Positions 23,645 through 33,330 of a stretch of 41,624 bases of DNA are shown here, one piece after another (within the stretch, counting starts at the first letter, position 1; each line of letters starts with the position of its first letter). The notes beneath the pieces were generated by a model, which was not told where the DNA came from, did not search any database, and was given only the letters and a program-made list of their open reading frames with translations. The stretch comes from a bacterium. GTDB taxonomy: Bacteria > B130-G9. The stretch covers positions 1 through 41,624 of the forward strand of contig JAGHCW010000018.1 in NCBI GenBank assembly GCA_021160245.1. Reading direction: 5' to 3'. Position numbers and translations under genes: made by a program.

Positions 23645-26139
23645 TTCACACCGGCTGGCATTCTCTGGCCTCAAGGGCCTGCCTGCCAGTTCTTGCCGCA
23701 ATGTTGCTCTTCACTACTCTTCTTGTGGCCGATGCCGACGCTCAGAACAAGATAATTGGCCAAATTGAAGATGTACAAGACAGGTTCATGAATCTCGCCG
23801 ACGCGGATGACAAGATTCAGATGCGAGCCATGCGACAAAGCTATGACGCAAATCTCGGTATATGGACATGCGAGGGAGCCGTGGACATCCGATTCGCAGA
23901 GGTGCGCATTCGTGCGGATAAGCTGACTTTCAACGTCAACACCAGAGAGACAGTCGCCACGGGTAACATCATTCTGGAGTATCTGGAGAACAGAATCGTC
24001 GGGGAGCGGCTCGAGATAAACCTCAAAACGCGCCTCGGCCGAGTTTATTCCGCGCAGGCGTTCCTTGCTCCATCCTACTTCCTGAAGGCGGTACAACTTG
24101 AGCGATTTGAGTGGGACAAATACAAAATCACCGATGGAACGTTCACATCGTGTGAGCAGAAGGTCCCCGACTGGTCGCTTAAGATGAAGCGAGCGACAAT
24201 ACACATAGACCATTACCTCTACCTCGCGCACGGCTCAATGTGGGTTAAAAAAATGCCGGTGGCCTATCTGCCTTACTGGATATACCCAATAAAGCCGGCC
24301 CGAACGACGGGGTTCTTAATGCCGGAAATCGGCAGTAGCACGAGGCTGGGAAGTTTCATGAAGAACTCCTTCTTCTGGGTAACCTCAGACAACACAGACC
24401 TCACGCTTTTTGCGGACTTATACGATGAGGGAACGTTTGGGCAGGGATTCGAGTTCCGTTACCTACTTGGAAAAGAGTCCTTCGGCGACTTCTATTTCTT
24501 TCATATCAGTGAAAAAAGCGACGACCAGCCGGATAACTCCACAATGCTCTATGACAACTTGTCCGAACGATGGGACACGTACCTACATCACCAGCAAAAC
24601 CTGGGCCTCGGCTTTAAGGGAACCGCCAACATCAACTACATCAGTGACCGCGACTATGGGAAGGACCACATATTCTCCATCTCGAGGCGCCCGCAGGAGT
24701 TGACCTCCCAGGTCTCCGTCACCCGAAGTTGGAGTGGCTTCTACATGTCGGGCAACGTGGTTCATATCGAGGGACTGGGTGAAGAGAATGATTACAATTC
24801 GATGCTGCAAAAGCTCCCAGAGCTCAATCTGGTAGGAATAAGACAGAAGATATTCGACTTGCCTGTCTATTACCAGTTCAGCCTTCAAGCAGCCAATCTA
24901 GTGCAGACATCACAGGCGCAGGGCAGCTGGCACTCCGTTAAGCGCTCGACGAAGCGATTCAACGTGTACCCTCAGATCGTGTATCCACTGAACTTCGGGC
25001 AGTGGTTTTCGATTACCGCCAATGCCGGACTACGCGAGACTTGGTACATCGACTCGCAAATGGACCTCTCCAATTTCGACCTAGAGGGCTTGGGCAAGGT
25101 CAAGACGTATTCCTTCCTTGCGGACAATAACCACCTGCTAACGGGCGGCCGCGACGGGGAGATATTCGACAGAGAGGGCACATTTGAGGGGATCGAGCGA
25201 CACGGCAATGACGTGAGACGAAGCATCTATGATTGTGGTCTCTCTCTCTCTGGGCCCTCGGTTCACAAGATATTCTCCGTCTCCGGCTGGGGCAACATAG
25301 ACAAGATCGAGCATCTGATCACGCCCGCCCTAAGCTACAACTACATTCCGGCCGTCAACCAGTCTCTGCTCTATAAGGTGGATTTGTCCGGCGATGGCGA
25401 CCCCGAGACAATGGCAAATGAATACAATCTCAACTACGATAGCACCGACTACATTGGCTGGGTTTACGGGGAGTGGGGCCGCAATTATATGACATACTCC
25501 ATCACAAACCGCCTCAGGGCCAAATCCATAACGTTGGACGACGACGGGCAGCCTCAAACAGAATACAGGGATCTCGTCACGCTCAAGTTCATGCAGCAGT
25601 ACGATTTCAGGATGAGGAAACTGCTCCAGAAGCCGGACTATGCCGGATACACACCCTATCTGAATCCGTTGTCTAATATCGGCAGTTACTTGACGCTCAA
25701 TCCGACCAAGACGCTCGAGGCGAAGGTGGACCTTTACTACAATCCACATAACAATTGCTTCGAGAGATATTACTTAAGTGGTGATTACAAGAGCGAGAGT
25801 TGGAATGCGGAGCTGGGATTCAGGGCAACTGACCCAGTCTATCCTGGCTCAGTTGATACGCGCTACTTAACTGCCAAGATCGGCTGCGCGCCTCATCCGA
25901 AGATCGAGCTCTTCGCCGAGGTCAATTACAACATCATCGAGGACCTGTTTAACCAGAATCAATATGCGATCGTCTATCACTCGCAATGTTGGTCGGTAAC
26001 GTTCTTCGCAGGACACGAGGCGCAGTATGTTTCCAGGTCCGAGAATGGCCAATCATATATAGAGAGAGAGGAAGAGACGCAGTTCTCTATCGTCATTTCG
26101 CTCAAAAATGTGGGATCGAGTAAGGTTCCTTTCATGTAG
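23641..26139 (+). CDS. lptD: LPS-assembly outer-membrane protein LptD
   Basis: LptD is the outer-membrane barrel that inserts LPS into the outer leaflet, working with LptE. The 832-residue protein has a signal peptide (about residues 1-34). An OstA/LptA-like domain (about 60-130, LTFNVNTRETVATGNIILEY) is followed by a long C-terminal barrel of alternating strands. VAYLPYWIYPIKPARTTGFL (about 205-225) is the conserved stretch at the start of the barrel domain. The usual four-Cys disulfide pattern is not obvious: few Cys are present, one in the plug region CEQKVPDW and others near the C-terminus. It uses a GTG start overlapping the accD stop. No lptE is next to it. Confidence 0.92.
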   Translation: MIHTGWHSLASRACLPVLAAMLLFTTLLVADADAQNKIIGQIEDVQDRFMNLADADDKIQMRAMRQSYDANLGIWTCEGAVDIRFAEVRIRADKLTFNVNTRETVATGNIILEYLENRIVGERLEINLKTRLGRVYSAQAFLAPSYFLKAVQLERFEWDKYKITDGTFTSCEQKVPDWSLKMKRATIHIDHYLYLAHGSMWVKKMPVAYLPYWIYPIKPARTTGFLMPEIGSSTRLGSFMKNSFFWVTSDNTDLTLFADLYDEGTFGQGFEFRYLLGKESFGDFYFFHISEKSDDQPDNSTMLYDNLSERWDTYLHHQQNLGLGFKGTANINYISDRDYGKDHIFSISRRPQELTSQVSVTRSWSGFYMSGNVVHIEGLGEENDYNSMLQKLPELNLVGIRQKIFDLPVYYQFSLQAANLVQTSQAQGSWHSVKRSTKRFNVYPQIVYPLNFGQWFSITANAGLRETWYIDSQMDLSNFDLEGLGKVKTYSFLADNNHLLTGGRDGEIFDREGTFEGIERHGNDVRRSIYDCGLSLSGPSVHKIFSVSGWGNIDKIEHLITPALSYNYIPAVNQSLLYKVDLSGDGDPETMANEYNLNYDSTDYIGWVYGEWGRNYMTYSITNRLRAKSITLDDDGQPQTEYRDLVTLKFMQQYDFRMRKLLQKPDYAGYTPYLNPLSNIGSYLTLNPTKTLEAKVDLYYNPHNNCFERYYLSGDYKSESWNAELGFRATDPVYPGSVDTRYLTAKIGCAPHPKIELFAEVNYNIIEDLFNQNQYAIVYHSQCWSVTFFAGHEAQYVSRSENGQSYIEREEETQFSIVISLKNVGSSKVPFM

Positions 26140-26193
26140 GATCAAGTTTTCACGCTAGGCCTTCCCTTCTTCCTCTTCTCCCGTTTGCCCGGC

Positions 26194-26206
26194 GGGGAAA
26201 TTCCCC
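26194..26206. other. Short palindrome GGGGAAATTCCCC
   Basis: Six-base arms around one central A lie in the 174-base gap between lptD and fliQ. It could be an operator or part of a weak terminator, but no T-run follows. The gap otherwise shows no clear promoter for the flagellar genes. Confidence 0.25.
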
Positions 26207-26313
26207 TCACAATAGCGACTTGACATTGGCGCTTGAATGCTGCGAGGATTATTGGCGGCGATAGGGATTGTATCAGTATGATTCGCGGATTTACTGATTA
26301 ATGAGGATGAGCT

Positions 26314-26583
26314 ATGAGTGTTGCCTTCATTAGCGGCTTTGCATTCAAGGCCATCAGGACCGTTTTTCTGGCGGCTCTTCCGCTTCTTCTGGCCGGGCTG
26401 ATAACGGGAGTTATGATCTCGATATTCCAGGCTGTGACCTCCATCAGCGATCAGAGTCTGGTCTTCATCCCCAAGGTTATTGCGGTTATGCTCTCGCTTC
26501 TGATTTTTCTGCCGTGGATACTGGGCATTCTGACGGGCTTCACAGTAGAGCTGTTCACGAATTTCCCCATATATATACAGTAA
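26314..26583 (+). CDS. fliQ: Flagellar export-gate protein FliQ
   Basis: FliQ is one of the small inner-membrane proteins of the flagellar type III export gate, assembling with FliP and FliR. The 89 residues match the family length. Two membrane helices flank the conserved middle, with FQAVTSISDQSLVFIPKV (39-56) as the recognisable core. ATG at 26314 is preceded by GAGGATGAG. It is the first flagellar gene of the cluster: fliP and fliO, usually just upstream, are absent and lptD stands there instead. It is separated from fliR by 111 bases with no gene. Confidence 0.95.
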   Translation: MSVAFISGFAFKAIRTVFLAALPLLLAGLITGVMISIFQAVTSISDQSLVFIPKVIAVMLSLLIFLPWILGILTGFTVELFTNFPIYIQ

Positions 26584-26694
26584 ACATTGGGAGGGCTTCG
26601 TTCAGCCCATTCTATAGGGGCCTGACACGAAGGTCCTATCCACTTCGGGGGAGGTGCAAAAGGTCTTCTCCTATGTGTTGATTATGGAAGGTAA

Positions 26695-27477
26695 ATGGAA
26701 CTTTTCAACTTTCAAATAGAAGAGGTCCAGGTTTTCTTCCTGATATTGGCCCGGACACTTGGAGTAGTAGCGCTCGCGCCGATATTCGGTGCGCCCGTTG
26801 TTCATCGGATCGTGAAAGTGGGACTTGCCTTATTCATCACAATTCTTCTCTTCCCCGTTGTGCCAATCGACGGGGTGGTGATTCCGGATGGGCTGGGCCA
26901 GCTTGCGATAGGTCTTCTGGGCGAGCTTGCGGTTGGGATAATTGTTGGCTTCATCGCGCGTGTGTGCCTCATCGCGGTGGAAATGGGCGCTCAAGTGGTC
27001 AGCTATCAGATGGGCTTTGCAATAGCGAATGTCCTCGACCCCCAGAGCAACAGCCAGATGTCAGCCATATCGCTCTTTCAGAATATGACCGCCGTACTCA
27101 TATTTTTGGCAATTGATGCGCATCACTGGCTCCTTGAGGCGTTAGCGGAGAGTTTCAAGGCGGTCAAGCCACTCTCTGTCGTGGTTCCGAAAGAAGTTGG
27201 GCTCATGGGTGTTAATATCATGCAGAATCTATTCGTCGCGGCAGTGAAGATCGCAGCCCCGGGTATCGTCGTTCTCCTGATGGTCTCGCTGCTGATGGGC
27301 ATAATTGCTCGAACTGTGCCGCAGGTGAATATACTCATCGTGGGACTCCCTCTTAAGATAGGGATTGGGCTTATCGTGATCGGGGCGTCGATGCTTCACT
27401 TCTCAAACGAGGTAGTGAAGCTGCTGATTAGAATGCGTTTTGACATCTCAACCGCCATCAGATTCCTGGGAGGATAG
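26695..27477 (+). CDS. fliR: Flagellar export-gate protein FliR
   Basis: FliR is an inner-membrane part of the flagellar type III export gate. The 260-residue sequence has multiple hydrophobic helices. The N-terminal LARTLGVVALAPIFG, the middle MGAQVVSYQMGFAIANVLDPQ and the C-terminal RTVPQVNILIVGLPLKIGIGL are the family's best-conserved segments. GGAAGG precedes the ATG. The flhB gene begins six bases after its stop, so transcription and probably translation are shared. Confidence 0.96.
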   Translation: MELFNFQIEEVQVFFLILARTLGVVALAPIFGAPVVHRIVKVGLALFITILLFPVVPIDGVVIPDGLGQLAIGLLGELAVGIIVGFIARVCLIAVEMGAQVVSYQMGFAIANVLDPQSNSQMSAISLFQNMTAVLIFLAIDAHHWLLEALAESFKAVKPLSVVVPKEVGLMGVNIMQNLFVAAVKIAAPGIVVLLMVSLLMGIIARTVPQVNILIVGLPLKIGIGLIVIGASMLHFSNEVVKLLIRMRFDISTAIRFLGG

Positions 27478-27483
27478 GCCTGA

Positions 27484-28611
27484 ATGTCATCGGCCCAAGG
27501 TGAGAAAACCGAAGAGGCGACTGCCAAACGGAAAAGGAAGGCCAAAGAGCGAGGCCAGGTTCCCAAAAGCAAGGAAGTCAACTCTGTGATGATTCTCACA
27601 GGCGCCCTGATCTACTTTCATTTGATGGGCATCAAATTCATCCTTGCAACCGCGCACAATATCAAGATAGGTATATCAAGAAGCGTCTCCGGACAACCGT
27701 TGAGCGCCCATTCACTTCAGTTGATTCTGAAAGGGGCGATGCAGTATTTCGCCGCAACAGTCCTTCCATTGATGGGAGTCTTAATCGTCATAGTTATCGC
27801 CGCGAATGTTATGCAAGGCGGCTTTGTCTTGACCACGAAGCCTCTTGAACCAAAATTCAGCAAGCTCAACCCACTACAAGGCTTCAGCAGGATATTCGGG
27901 TCATTCAAGACAATCGCGGAGACGGTAATCAGTATCGTGAAGCTCTCTATTGTCGCTCTGATTGGCTACTTCACAATACAGCCCGAGCTTATGAAAATCC
28001 CCATTATCTTCGAACAATCTGTCACCGAGCTTCTGGCCTACCTGTTCGATCTCGCATTCAAATTGGTTTTTCGCATCCTGATTTTCCTTATTCTACTTGC
28101 TATCTTTGACTTCTACTATCGTAGATTCGAGCACAAAAAGAGCCTTCGAATGACTAAGAAAGAGGTAAAAGACGAGTACAAGGAGATGGAAGGCGATCCG
28201 ATGATCAAGAGGCGCATACGGCAGAAGCAGTTCGATATAGCTCGACGCCGGATGATGAGTGAAGTGCCTCAAGCGGATGTGGTAATAACTAACCCGACTA
28301 GGCTGGCGGTCGCGCTGCAGTACATTGGCATCGGCGCGGGGGCGCCCGTTGTCTTAGCAAAGGGCTCGGGCACAATTGCGAAGCAGATTATCAAGATTGC
28401 GACGGAGAATGATGTGCCGATCGTGGAGAATAAGCCACTGGCGCGGGCGCTATACGGAGCAGTCGAGCCTGGAGATGTAATTCCGGAGAATCTCTATAAG
28501 GCCGTAGCGTCGGTTCTAGCGTACGTTTACAGGTTAAAGAATCGCACCGGCCAGGTGATGAGCGGCAATGCGCAAGATGCGTCAGCCAAGAGTAACGCCG
28601 CCGGGAATTGA
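27484..28611 (+). CDS. flhB: Flagellar export switch protein FlhB, with NPTR instead of NPTH
   Basis: FlhB sits at the inner-membrane export gate and switches export from rod/hook to filament proteins. The 375 residues show the N-terminal GEKTEEATAKRKRKAKERGQ, four membrane helices and a soluble C-terminal domain. The autocleavage site, normally NPTH, reads NPTR here (residues 270-273, bases 28291-28302). Asn and Pro, the residues of the cleaved bond, are kept. The rest of the C-domain (LAVALQY, IVENKPLARALY) is standard. The C-terminal tail is hydrophilic. It starts six bases after fliR and ends 27 bases before flhA. Confidence 0.97.
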   Translation: MSSAQGEKTEEATAKRKRKAKERGQVPKSKEVNSVMILTGALIYFHLMGIKFILATAHNIKIGISRSVSGQPLSAHSLQLILKGAMQYFAATVLPLMGVLIVIVIAANVMQGGFVLTTKPLEPKFSKLNPLQGFSRIFGSFKTIAETVISIVKLSIVALIGYFTIQPELMKIPIIFEQSVTELLAYLFDLAFKLVFRILIFLILLAIFDFYYRRFEHKKSLRMTKKEVKDEYKEMEGDPMIKRRIRQKQFDIARRRMMSEVPQADVVITNPTRLAVALQYIGIGAGAPVVLAKGSGTIAKQIIKIATENDVPIVENKPLARALYGAVEPGDVIPENLYKAVASVLAYVYRLKNRTGQVMSGNAQDASAKSNAAGN

Positions 28612-28638
28612 GCATAATGTTCCAAAGAGATGAGATAG

Positions 28639-30717
28639 ATGCGATTAGTTGAGGCTTTTGTCGGGAAACACTATCAGAATATTATCTCTAAGTACAGCCA
28701 TCTTGTTCTCCCGATAGCTGTCATCGCGGCTCTGGTAGTTGTAATTGTTCCGCTGCCAACCACCGTGCTCGATATCCTGATCACGCTCAATATCACGCTC
28801 TCAATCGTCATCTTGCTGGTCTCGATGTACATTGAGAATCCGATGGAGTTCTCCGTATTCCCATCGATACTGCTCTTGACGAGCTTCTTTCGCCTCACAC
28901 TAAACATCGCCTCAACCAGGTTGATTCTGGCGCACGGTCACAAGGGCACTGCTTCCGCGGGTAACGTGATCAAGGCCTTTGGTGATTTCGTCGTCAAAGG
29001 GAACTTCGCGGTAGGAATAGTGCTCTTCCTAATCATAATCGCGGTCCAGTACATAGTCATCAACCACGGCGCCGTTCGGACGTCGGAGGTGACGGCCAGG
29101 TTCACCCTTGACGCGCTCCCCGGCAAGCAGATGAGCATCGACGCCGATCTCTCCGCCGGCTTCATCGATGAGAAGGAGGCGAGGGCGAGGCGCAAGGAGC
29201 TCTCAGACGAGACGGAATTTTACGGCTCCATGGACGGTGCGATAAGGTTTACCGCGCGTGATGCGATGGCCGCGATGATAATTACTGCAATAGACATAAT
29301 AGGCGGGCTCATAATAGGCGTTGGCTCCAGGGGCATGGACATAGCGTCGGCAGCAGAGAATTACACAAGGCTGACTGTCGGGGATGGCCTTGTATCCGCA
29401 ATACCCTCGCTCTTCATCTCAGTCGCCGGCGGACTGATTACGACGAGAGCCGCAGCGAAGTCGAACCTCGGTGAGGAGCTGGTGGGCCAGATACTCCTTG
29501 ATCACAGGCCCTGGATGATATCATCAGTCGCTCTCTTCGGCTTCTCCCTAGTTCCAGGGCTCCCTCATCTGTCATTTGCCCTGTTTGGAGCCGTGTCCGG
29601 TACCCTAGCCTACACAATATATAAGCAGAAATCTCTTCAGACGGAAGAGGTCGCAAAGAAAATCCCTGAAGCAAAGCCTCCGGAACGCATCGAGACGCTG
29701 ATGCGAATGGACCCGCTAGAACTGGAGGTCGGCTACGGTCTGATACGCCTCGTGGATGAGACGCAGGGCGGGGACTTACTTGCGCGGATCAAGGCGATAA
29801 GAAAGCAATTCGCCCTTGAGATGGGCCTTGTGGTTCCACCCGTTAGGATACGAGATAACTTGGAGCTCACCCAGAACGAGTACAAGATACTCCTAAGAGG
29901 CAATGATGTCGGCGGATCGGAAGTAATGATGGACCATTACTTGGCAATGAATCCTGGTATCGTTGCAGAGGAGATTGAGGGAGTAGAGACAATAGAGCCG
30001 ACATTTGGACTGCCGGCGATATGGATATCGGAAGAACAGCGAGAAGGAGCACAGCTTGCCGGTTATACAGTTGTTGATACTTCAACGATTATAGCCACTC
30101 ATGTCTCGGAGATTATCAGGGCGCATGCTGACGATCTCTTGACACGTCAAGATGTTCAAAATCTCCTAGATATGGTAATCGAGACTCATCCAAAAGTGGT
30201 GGAGGAGCTACTGAGCGACAAGGTCAGCCTGGGCACGATCCAAAAAGTCCTCAAAGGACTTCTAGTGGAGAGAGTCTCGATTCGTGATAGGGTGGCAATA
30301 CTTGAGGCGATCGCGGACGCGGTCCCATTAACAAATGACATCAACATGATAATCGAATTCGTTAGACATCGATTGGGTAGAATGATCTGTCAGCAATATC
30401 TGACCCAAGAAGGCGATCTCCCCGTTCTTGCCGTCTCGCCGGCGATTGAGCAGATAGTCGGTGATGGCGTGAAATCCACGGAGCAAGGGGCATATCCAGT
30501 GCTCGAGCCGAGTGTCGTGGAGAAGCTGGCAATAAAGGTGCGAGAGTCCATGGATTCTGCCTCAAATGACTTCGTGCCGGTGATTCTCTGCTCTCCCAAC
30601 ATAAGGCGCCACCTAAGGCATTTGACCGAGCGGTTTGTCCCAAATATCGTAATTCTATCTCATAACGAGATCCCAAGTGACCTGAAGATACGGTCATTGG
30701 GTGTCATCTCTCTTTAG
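28639..30717 (+). CDS. flhA: Flagellar export protein FlhA
   Basis: FlhA is the largest export-gate protein: about eight N-terminal membrane helices form the proton-driven core, and a cytoplasmic nonamer docks chaperones and substrates. The 692-residue length is normal. The FHIPEP signature region is recognisable as RFTLDALPGKQMSIDADLSA, followed by EARARRKELSDETEFYGSMD. The next segment reads MDGAIRFTARDAMAA, where the usual form is close to MDGASKFVRGDAIAG, so the second part of the signature is diverged. The ribosome site is weak (AAAGAGATGAG). It is part of the fliQ-to-fliN run. Confidence 0.97.
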   Translation: MRLVEAFVGKHYQNIISKYSHLVLPIAVIAALVVVIVPLPTTVLDILITLNITLSIVILLVSMYIENPMEFSVFPSILLLTSFFRLTLNIASTRLILAHGHKGTASAGNVIKAFGDFVVKGNFAVGIVLFLIIIAVQYIVINHGAVRTSEVTARFTLDALPGKQMSIDADLSAGFIDEKEARARRKELSDETEFYGSMDGAIRFTARDAMAAMIITAIDIIGGLIIGVGSRGMDIASAAENYTRLTVGDGLVSAIPSLFISVAGGLITTRAAAKSNLGEELVGQILLDHRPWMISSVALFGFSLVPGLPHLSFALFGAVSGTLAYTIYKQKSLQTEEVAKKIPEAKPPERIETLMRMDPLELEVGYGLIRLVDETQGGDLLARIKAIRKQFALEMGLVVPPVRIRDNLELTQNEYKILLRGNDVGGSEVMMDHYLAMNPGIVAEEIEGVETIEPTFGLPAIWISEEQREGAQLAGYTVVDTSTIIATHVSEIIRAHADDLLTRQDVQNLLDMVIETHPKVVEELLSDKVSLGTIQKVLKGLLVERVSIRDRVAILEAIADAVPLTNDINMIIEFVRHRLGRMICQQYLTQEGDLPVLAVSPAIEQIVGDGVKSTEQGAYPVLEPSVVEKLAIKVRESMDSASNDFVPVILCSPNIRRHLRHLTERFVPNIVILSHNEIPSDLKIRSLGVISL

Positions 30718-30734
30718 AAGCCAGGAGCGAGGAT

Positions 30735-32009
30735 TTGCAGGTAAAGCGATACGAGGCTGAGAATATGTCCGCGGCACTAAGATTAATTCGCGAAGACCTC
30801 GGGCCACAAGCATTTGTCCTCTCTACGAGGCGCATCCAGAAAACGGACGCCTCGGGGCGCGTCAGGTCGCTAATAGAGGTGAGCGCAGCTGCTGACGTCG
30901 TTGATATCAGCGGCAGAATCGATAGTAGAACCAGGGGCAGGACCGATGCTAAAGGCCCGGCCAGAACCAATGCTAGAACCAATGCGAGACCACGCTTAGC
31001 GATCCCAACTCAAGACAAGTCAGAATCAATCGCCTCATTAAAGAGGCAGATAGAGCAACTACGTATTGACATAAGTTCGCATCGGGGAGATGGAGACTCT
31101 CAGATTCTGGAAGAGCTCAGGGATGAGCTTGCGGAGGTTCGCGACCTCGTTGAGCGAGCGACCGACCGCTGGGCAGACTCAACTACAAAGAGCTATGGGC
31201 CGCTGCTATCACCCCTTTTCAGCAGGCTTCAACGCTCGGATGTGGACAGCAGGCTTGCGGCAAACGTGATTGGAATCACATCAAAGGAACTGGCTAATTC
31301 TCCGCTTTCAAACGAGAAAGACGCGCTCAAGGTTCTGATGGATGTTATGAAGCGTCAGATAAAGACAACAGGCCCAATCGAGCTGCTATCATCCGGCCCA
31401 AAGCTCGTCATACTAGTGGGGCCGACGGGAGTTGGCAAGACAACCACGCTCGCGAAGCTGGCCGCGCAGTATTCGATGTCTAAGGGGAAGAGGGTCGGCC
31501 TTTTGACTATCGATACATTCAGAATAGGCGCTGTGCAACAGCTGGCGACTTATGCGAACATACTTGAGCTTCCGCTCAAAGTATCGAATACTCCGGAACA
31601 GATGCAGAAGCACGTGAGAGAATACGATGATATGGACCTTATCTTAATTGATACCGGCGGTCGCAGCCACAAGGACAAGGATAAAATGGCCGAGCTGCTA
31701 AGCTTCATCGGACAGCGACACGATATGTATTGTGAAGTGCATTTGCTCCTCAGCGCCGCAACCAAGAATCGTGATCTTGTGGAGATAACTCGTGAGTTTG
31801 GCAAGATAGCGATCGATAATCTGGTCTTCACCAAGCTCGATGAGTGCAATAGTTTCGGCGGCATGTTCAATGAGTCGCTTTGGACACAAAAGCCAATTAG
31901 CTATGTTACAGTTGGGCAAAGCGTCCCCGACGACATAGAGGTTGCAAGCGCCGGGCAAATAGTGGAGCTTGTTCTGACAGGCAAGTTCAGAAGAAGAACC
32001 GGCAACTGA
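30735..32009 (+). CDS. flhF: Flagellar GTPase FlhF (SRP family)
   Basis: FlhF is an SRP-type GTPase that marks where the flagellum is built, mainly in polarly flagellated bacteria. The 424 residues start with MQVKRYEAENMSAALRLIRE, the family's N-terminal signature, from a TTG with AGGAG upstream. A basic, low-complexity linker with RTNARTNARPR-type repeats lies at about 60-95. The NG domain follows: G1 VGPTGVGKTTTLAKLAAQ near 225, G2 TIDTFRIGAVQQLATYA, G3 DTGGRS and G4 TKLD. It is directly followed by flhG, its usual partner. Confidence 0.96.
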   Translation: MQVKRYEAENMSAALRLIREDLGPQAFVLSTRRIQKTDASGRVRSLIEVSAAADVVDISGRIDSRTRGRTDAKGPARTNARTNARPRLAIPTQDKSESIASLKRQIEQLRIDISSHRGDGDSQILEELRDELAEVRDLVERATDRWADSTTKSYGPLLSPLFSRLQRSDVDSRLAANVIGITSKELANSPLSNEKDALKVLMDVMKRQIKTTGPIELLSSGPKLVILVGPTGVGKTTTLAKLAAQYSMSKGKRVGLLTIDTFRIGAVQQLATYANILELPLKVSNTPEQMQKHVREYDDMDLILIDTGGRSHKDKDKMAELLSFIGQRHDMYCEVHLLLSAATKNRDLVEITREFGKIAIDNLVFTKLDECNSFGGMFNESLWTQKPISYVTVGQSVPDDIEVASAGQIVELVLTGKFRRRTGN

Positions 32010-32029
32010 GGACAGGAGACATAGGCAGA

Positions 32030-32956
32030 ATGCCCACTGGTGATCAGGCTCTGAAACTCCGGCAGATGGTCGCCTCGAGGCGCAAAGGAGCAACTGACGC
32101 GATTCAGTCAGATGAGCGCGCGCGCGAGGGGTGGCTCTCCGATGGCGGAGGAACAGTGATTGCCATTACGAGCGGAAAGGGCGGCGTTGGCAAGTCCGTA
32201 ATGACCGCAAACCTCGGCCTATATTATGCCATGTCCGGCAAGAAAGTGCTCTTGCTGGACGCGGACTTTGGCCTTGCGAATCTGGACGTTATGTTGGGAC
32301 TGAATGCTGAGAAGAACATCAGGGATGTGCTCCTCGGGGAGACGAGTATCGACGATATAACCCTTCAAGGTCCCGAGGGCATACGGCTGATTCCCGGTGG
32401 TAACGGCATACGCGAGCTCGCTAACCTGTCGCAATCACAAGTAACTGGCCTTATGGATCAGATGTCGGGATTTGACCAAGATTTTGACGTCTTGCTAATA
32501 GACACTGCCGCCGGGATAGCCGATGGGGTCTCGGGGGTGCTACTGGAGGCTGATGTCGTGATTGTCGTTACGCAGCCAGAACCCACCGCCGTGCTCGACG
32601 CTTACGCAATAATAAAAACTCTTGCGGCCGATAGACCAGGTACCCCGGCGTTCGTGGTTGCCAATCGAGTTCAGTCGGAGCAACAGGGCTCTACAGTATT
32701 CAACAATCTCCAGAACGTGGCTGGTCGGTTCTTGGACGTCAAACTAGACTTTGCGGGCTCAATTCCAGAGGACTCAAGCCTCCGAGAATCGATAAGGCTC
32801 CGAAGACCAAGTCTCTTGGAGTTCCCCGAGTCCAATTTCAGCAAGGCAATCGGTCGTATAGCGACAACGATCTCTCGTCTTTTGAGCGAAAAGGAGCGGC
32901 CTGGCCGAGGCATCGGGCGTTTCTGGAGTCGCATTATCTCACAGGGGGGCAAATGA
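32030..32956 (+). CDS. flhG: MinD-like ATPase FlhG (FleN/YlxH)
   Basis: FlhG is a deviant-Walker ATPase that limits flagellar number and activates FlhF. The 308-residue protein has the N-terminal activator motif DQALKLR at residues 5-11, matching the DQAxxLR element known to stimulate FlhF GTPase. The Walker A is SGKGGVGKS (about 48-56), with LLLDADFGLANLDVMLG and LLIDTAAGIADGV after it. ATG at 32030 is the start (GGACAGGAG upstream). The stop overlaps the ATG of the next small gene (ATGA). Confidence 0.96.
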   Translation: MPTGDQALKLRQMVASRRKGATDAIQSDERAREGWLSDGGGTVIAITSGKGGVGKSVMTANLGLYYAMSGKKVLLLDADFGLANLDVMLGLNAEKNIRDVLLGETSIDDITLQGPEGIRLIPGGNGIRELANLSQSQVTGLMDQMSGFDQDFDVLLIDTAAGIADGVSGVLLEADVVIVVTQPEPTAVLDAYAIIKTLAADRPGTPAFVVANRVQSEQQGSTVFNNLQNVAGRFLDVKLDFAGSIPEDSSLRESIRLRRPSLLEFPESNFSKAIGRIATTISRLLSEKERPGRGIGRFWSRIISQGGK

Positions 32957-33330
32957 GCACGAAAAGCGAGGACCAAAGCGCCTCATCCGCCCATCAGCTT
33001 GAGGCGCAAGTGCATCGCGGGCCTGTCATTCGACTTGCCAGAGGCAAGATGGCAGCTCTATTTGCCACGATCGCAGCGCTAGTCACTGCAATGATGCTCC
33101 TTTCGCGAGAGGCTACTCTGCTTGAGCTCGGACAGTCCGTTCTCACTGCCGCCTTCATTTTTGGGTGGCTGGGCTGGGCAATAGCGATTGTGCTCAATCT
33201 CTTTATCCATTCATCCGAAAAGAAGATTGAGGCCGCCAATTGCCCAGAGACAGAGAATGAGTCCCAGGGGCCTGATGGGGAAGCTCAGGAAGAGACCAAT
33301 GATGCGGCCGCGGCGGAGACTGAATTATGA
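32953..33330 (+). CDS. Small membrane protein of unknown function inside the flagellar cluster
   Basis: This 125-residue protein is not one I recognise. Residues about 33-51 (MAALFATIAALVTAMMLLS) and 61-84 (AFIFGWLGWAIAIVLNLFIH) are two membrane helices. Both ends are hydrophilic, and the C-terminal 35 residues are strongly acidic (TENESQGPDGEAQEETND). Its ATG overlaps the flhG stop, so it is translated with flhG, and fliM follows 51 bases later. Position suggests a flagellar or chemotaxis accessory membrane protein, but no sequence motif supports a specific role. Confidence 0.8.
   Translation: MSTKSEDQSASSAHQLEAQVHRGPVIRLARGKMAALFATIAALVTAMMLLSREATLLELGQSVLTAAFIFGWLGWAIAIVLNLFIHSSEKKIEAANCPETENESQGPDGEAQEETNDAAAAETEL

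Noticed and set aside
26219-26245. Possible sigma54 -24/-12 site before fliQ, and a TTGACA at 26220
   Set aside because: The GG-to-GC spacing is nine rather than ten bases, and no -10 box stands 16-18 bases after the TTGACA.
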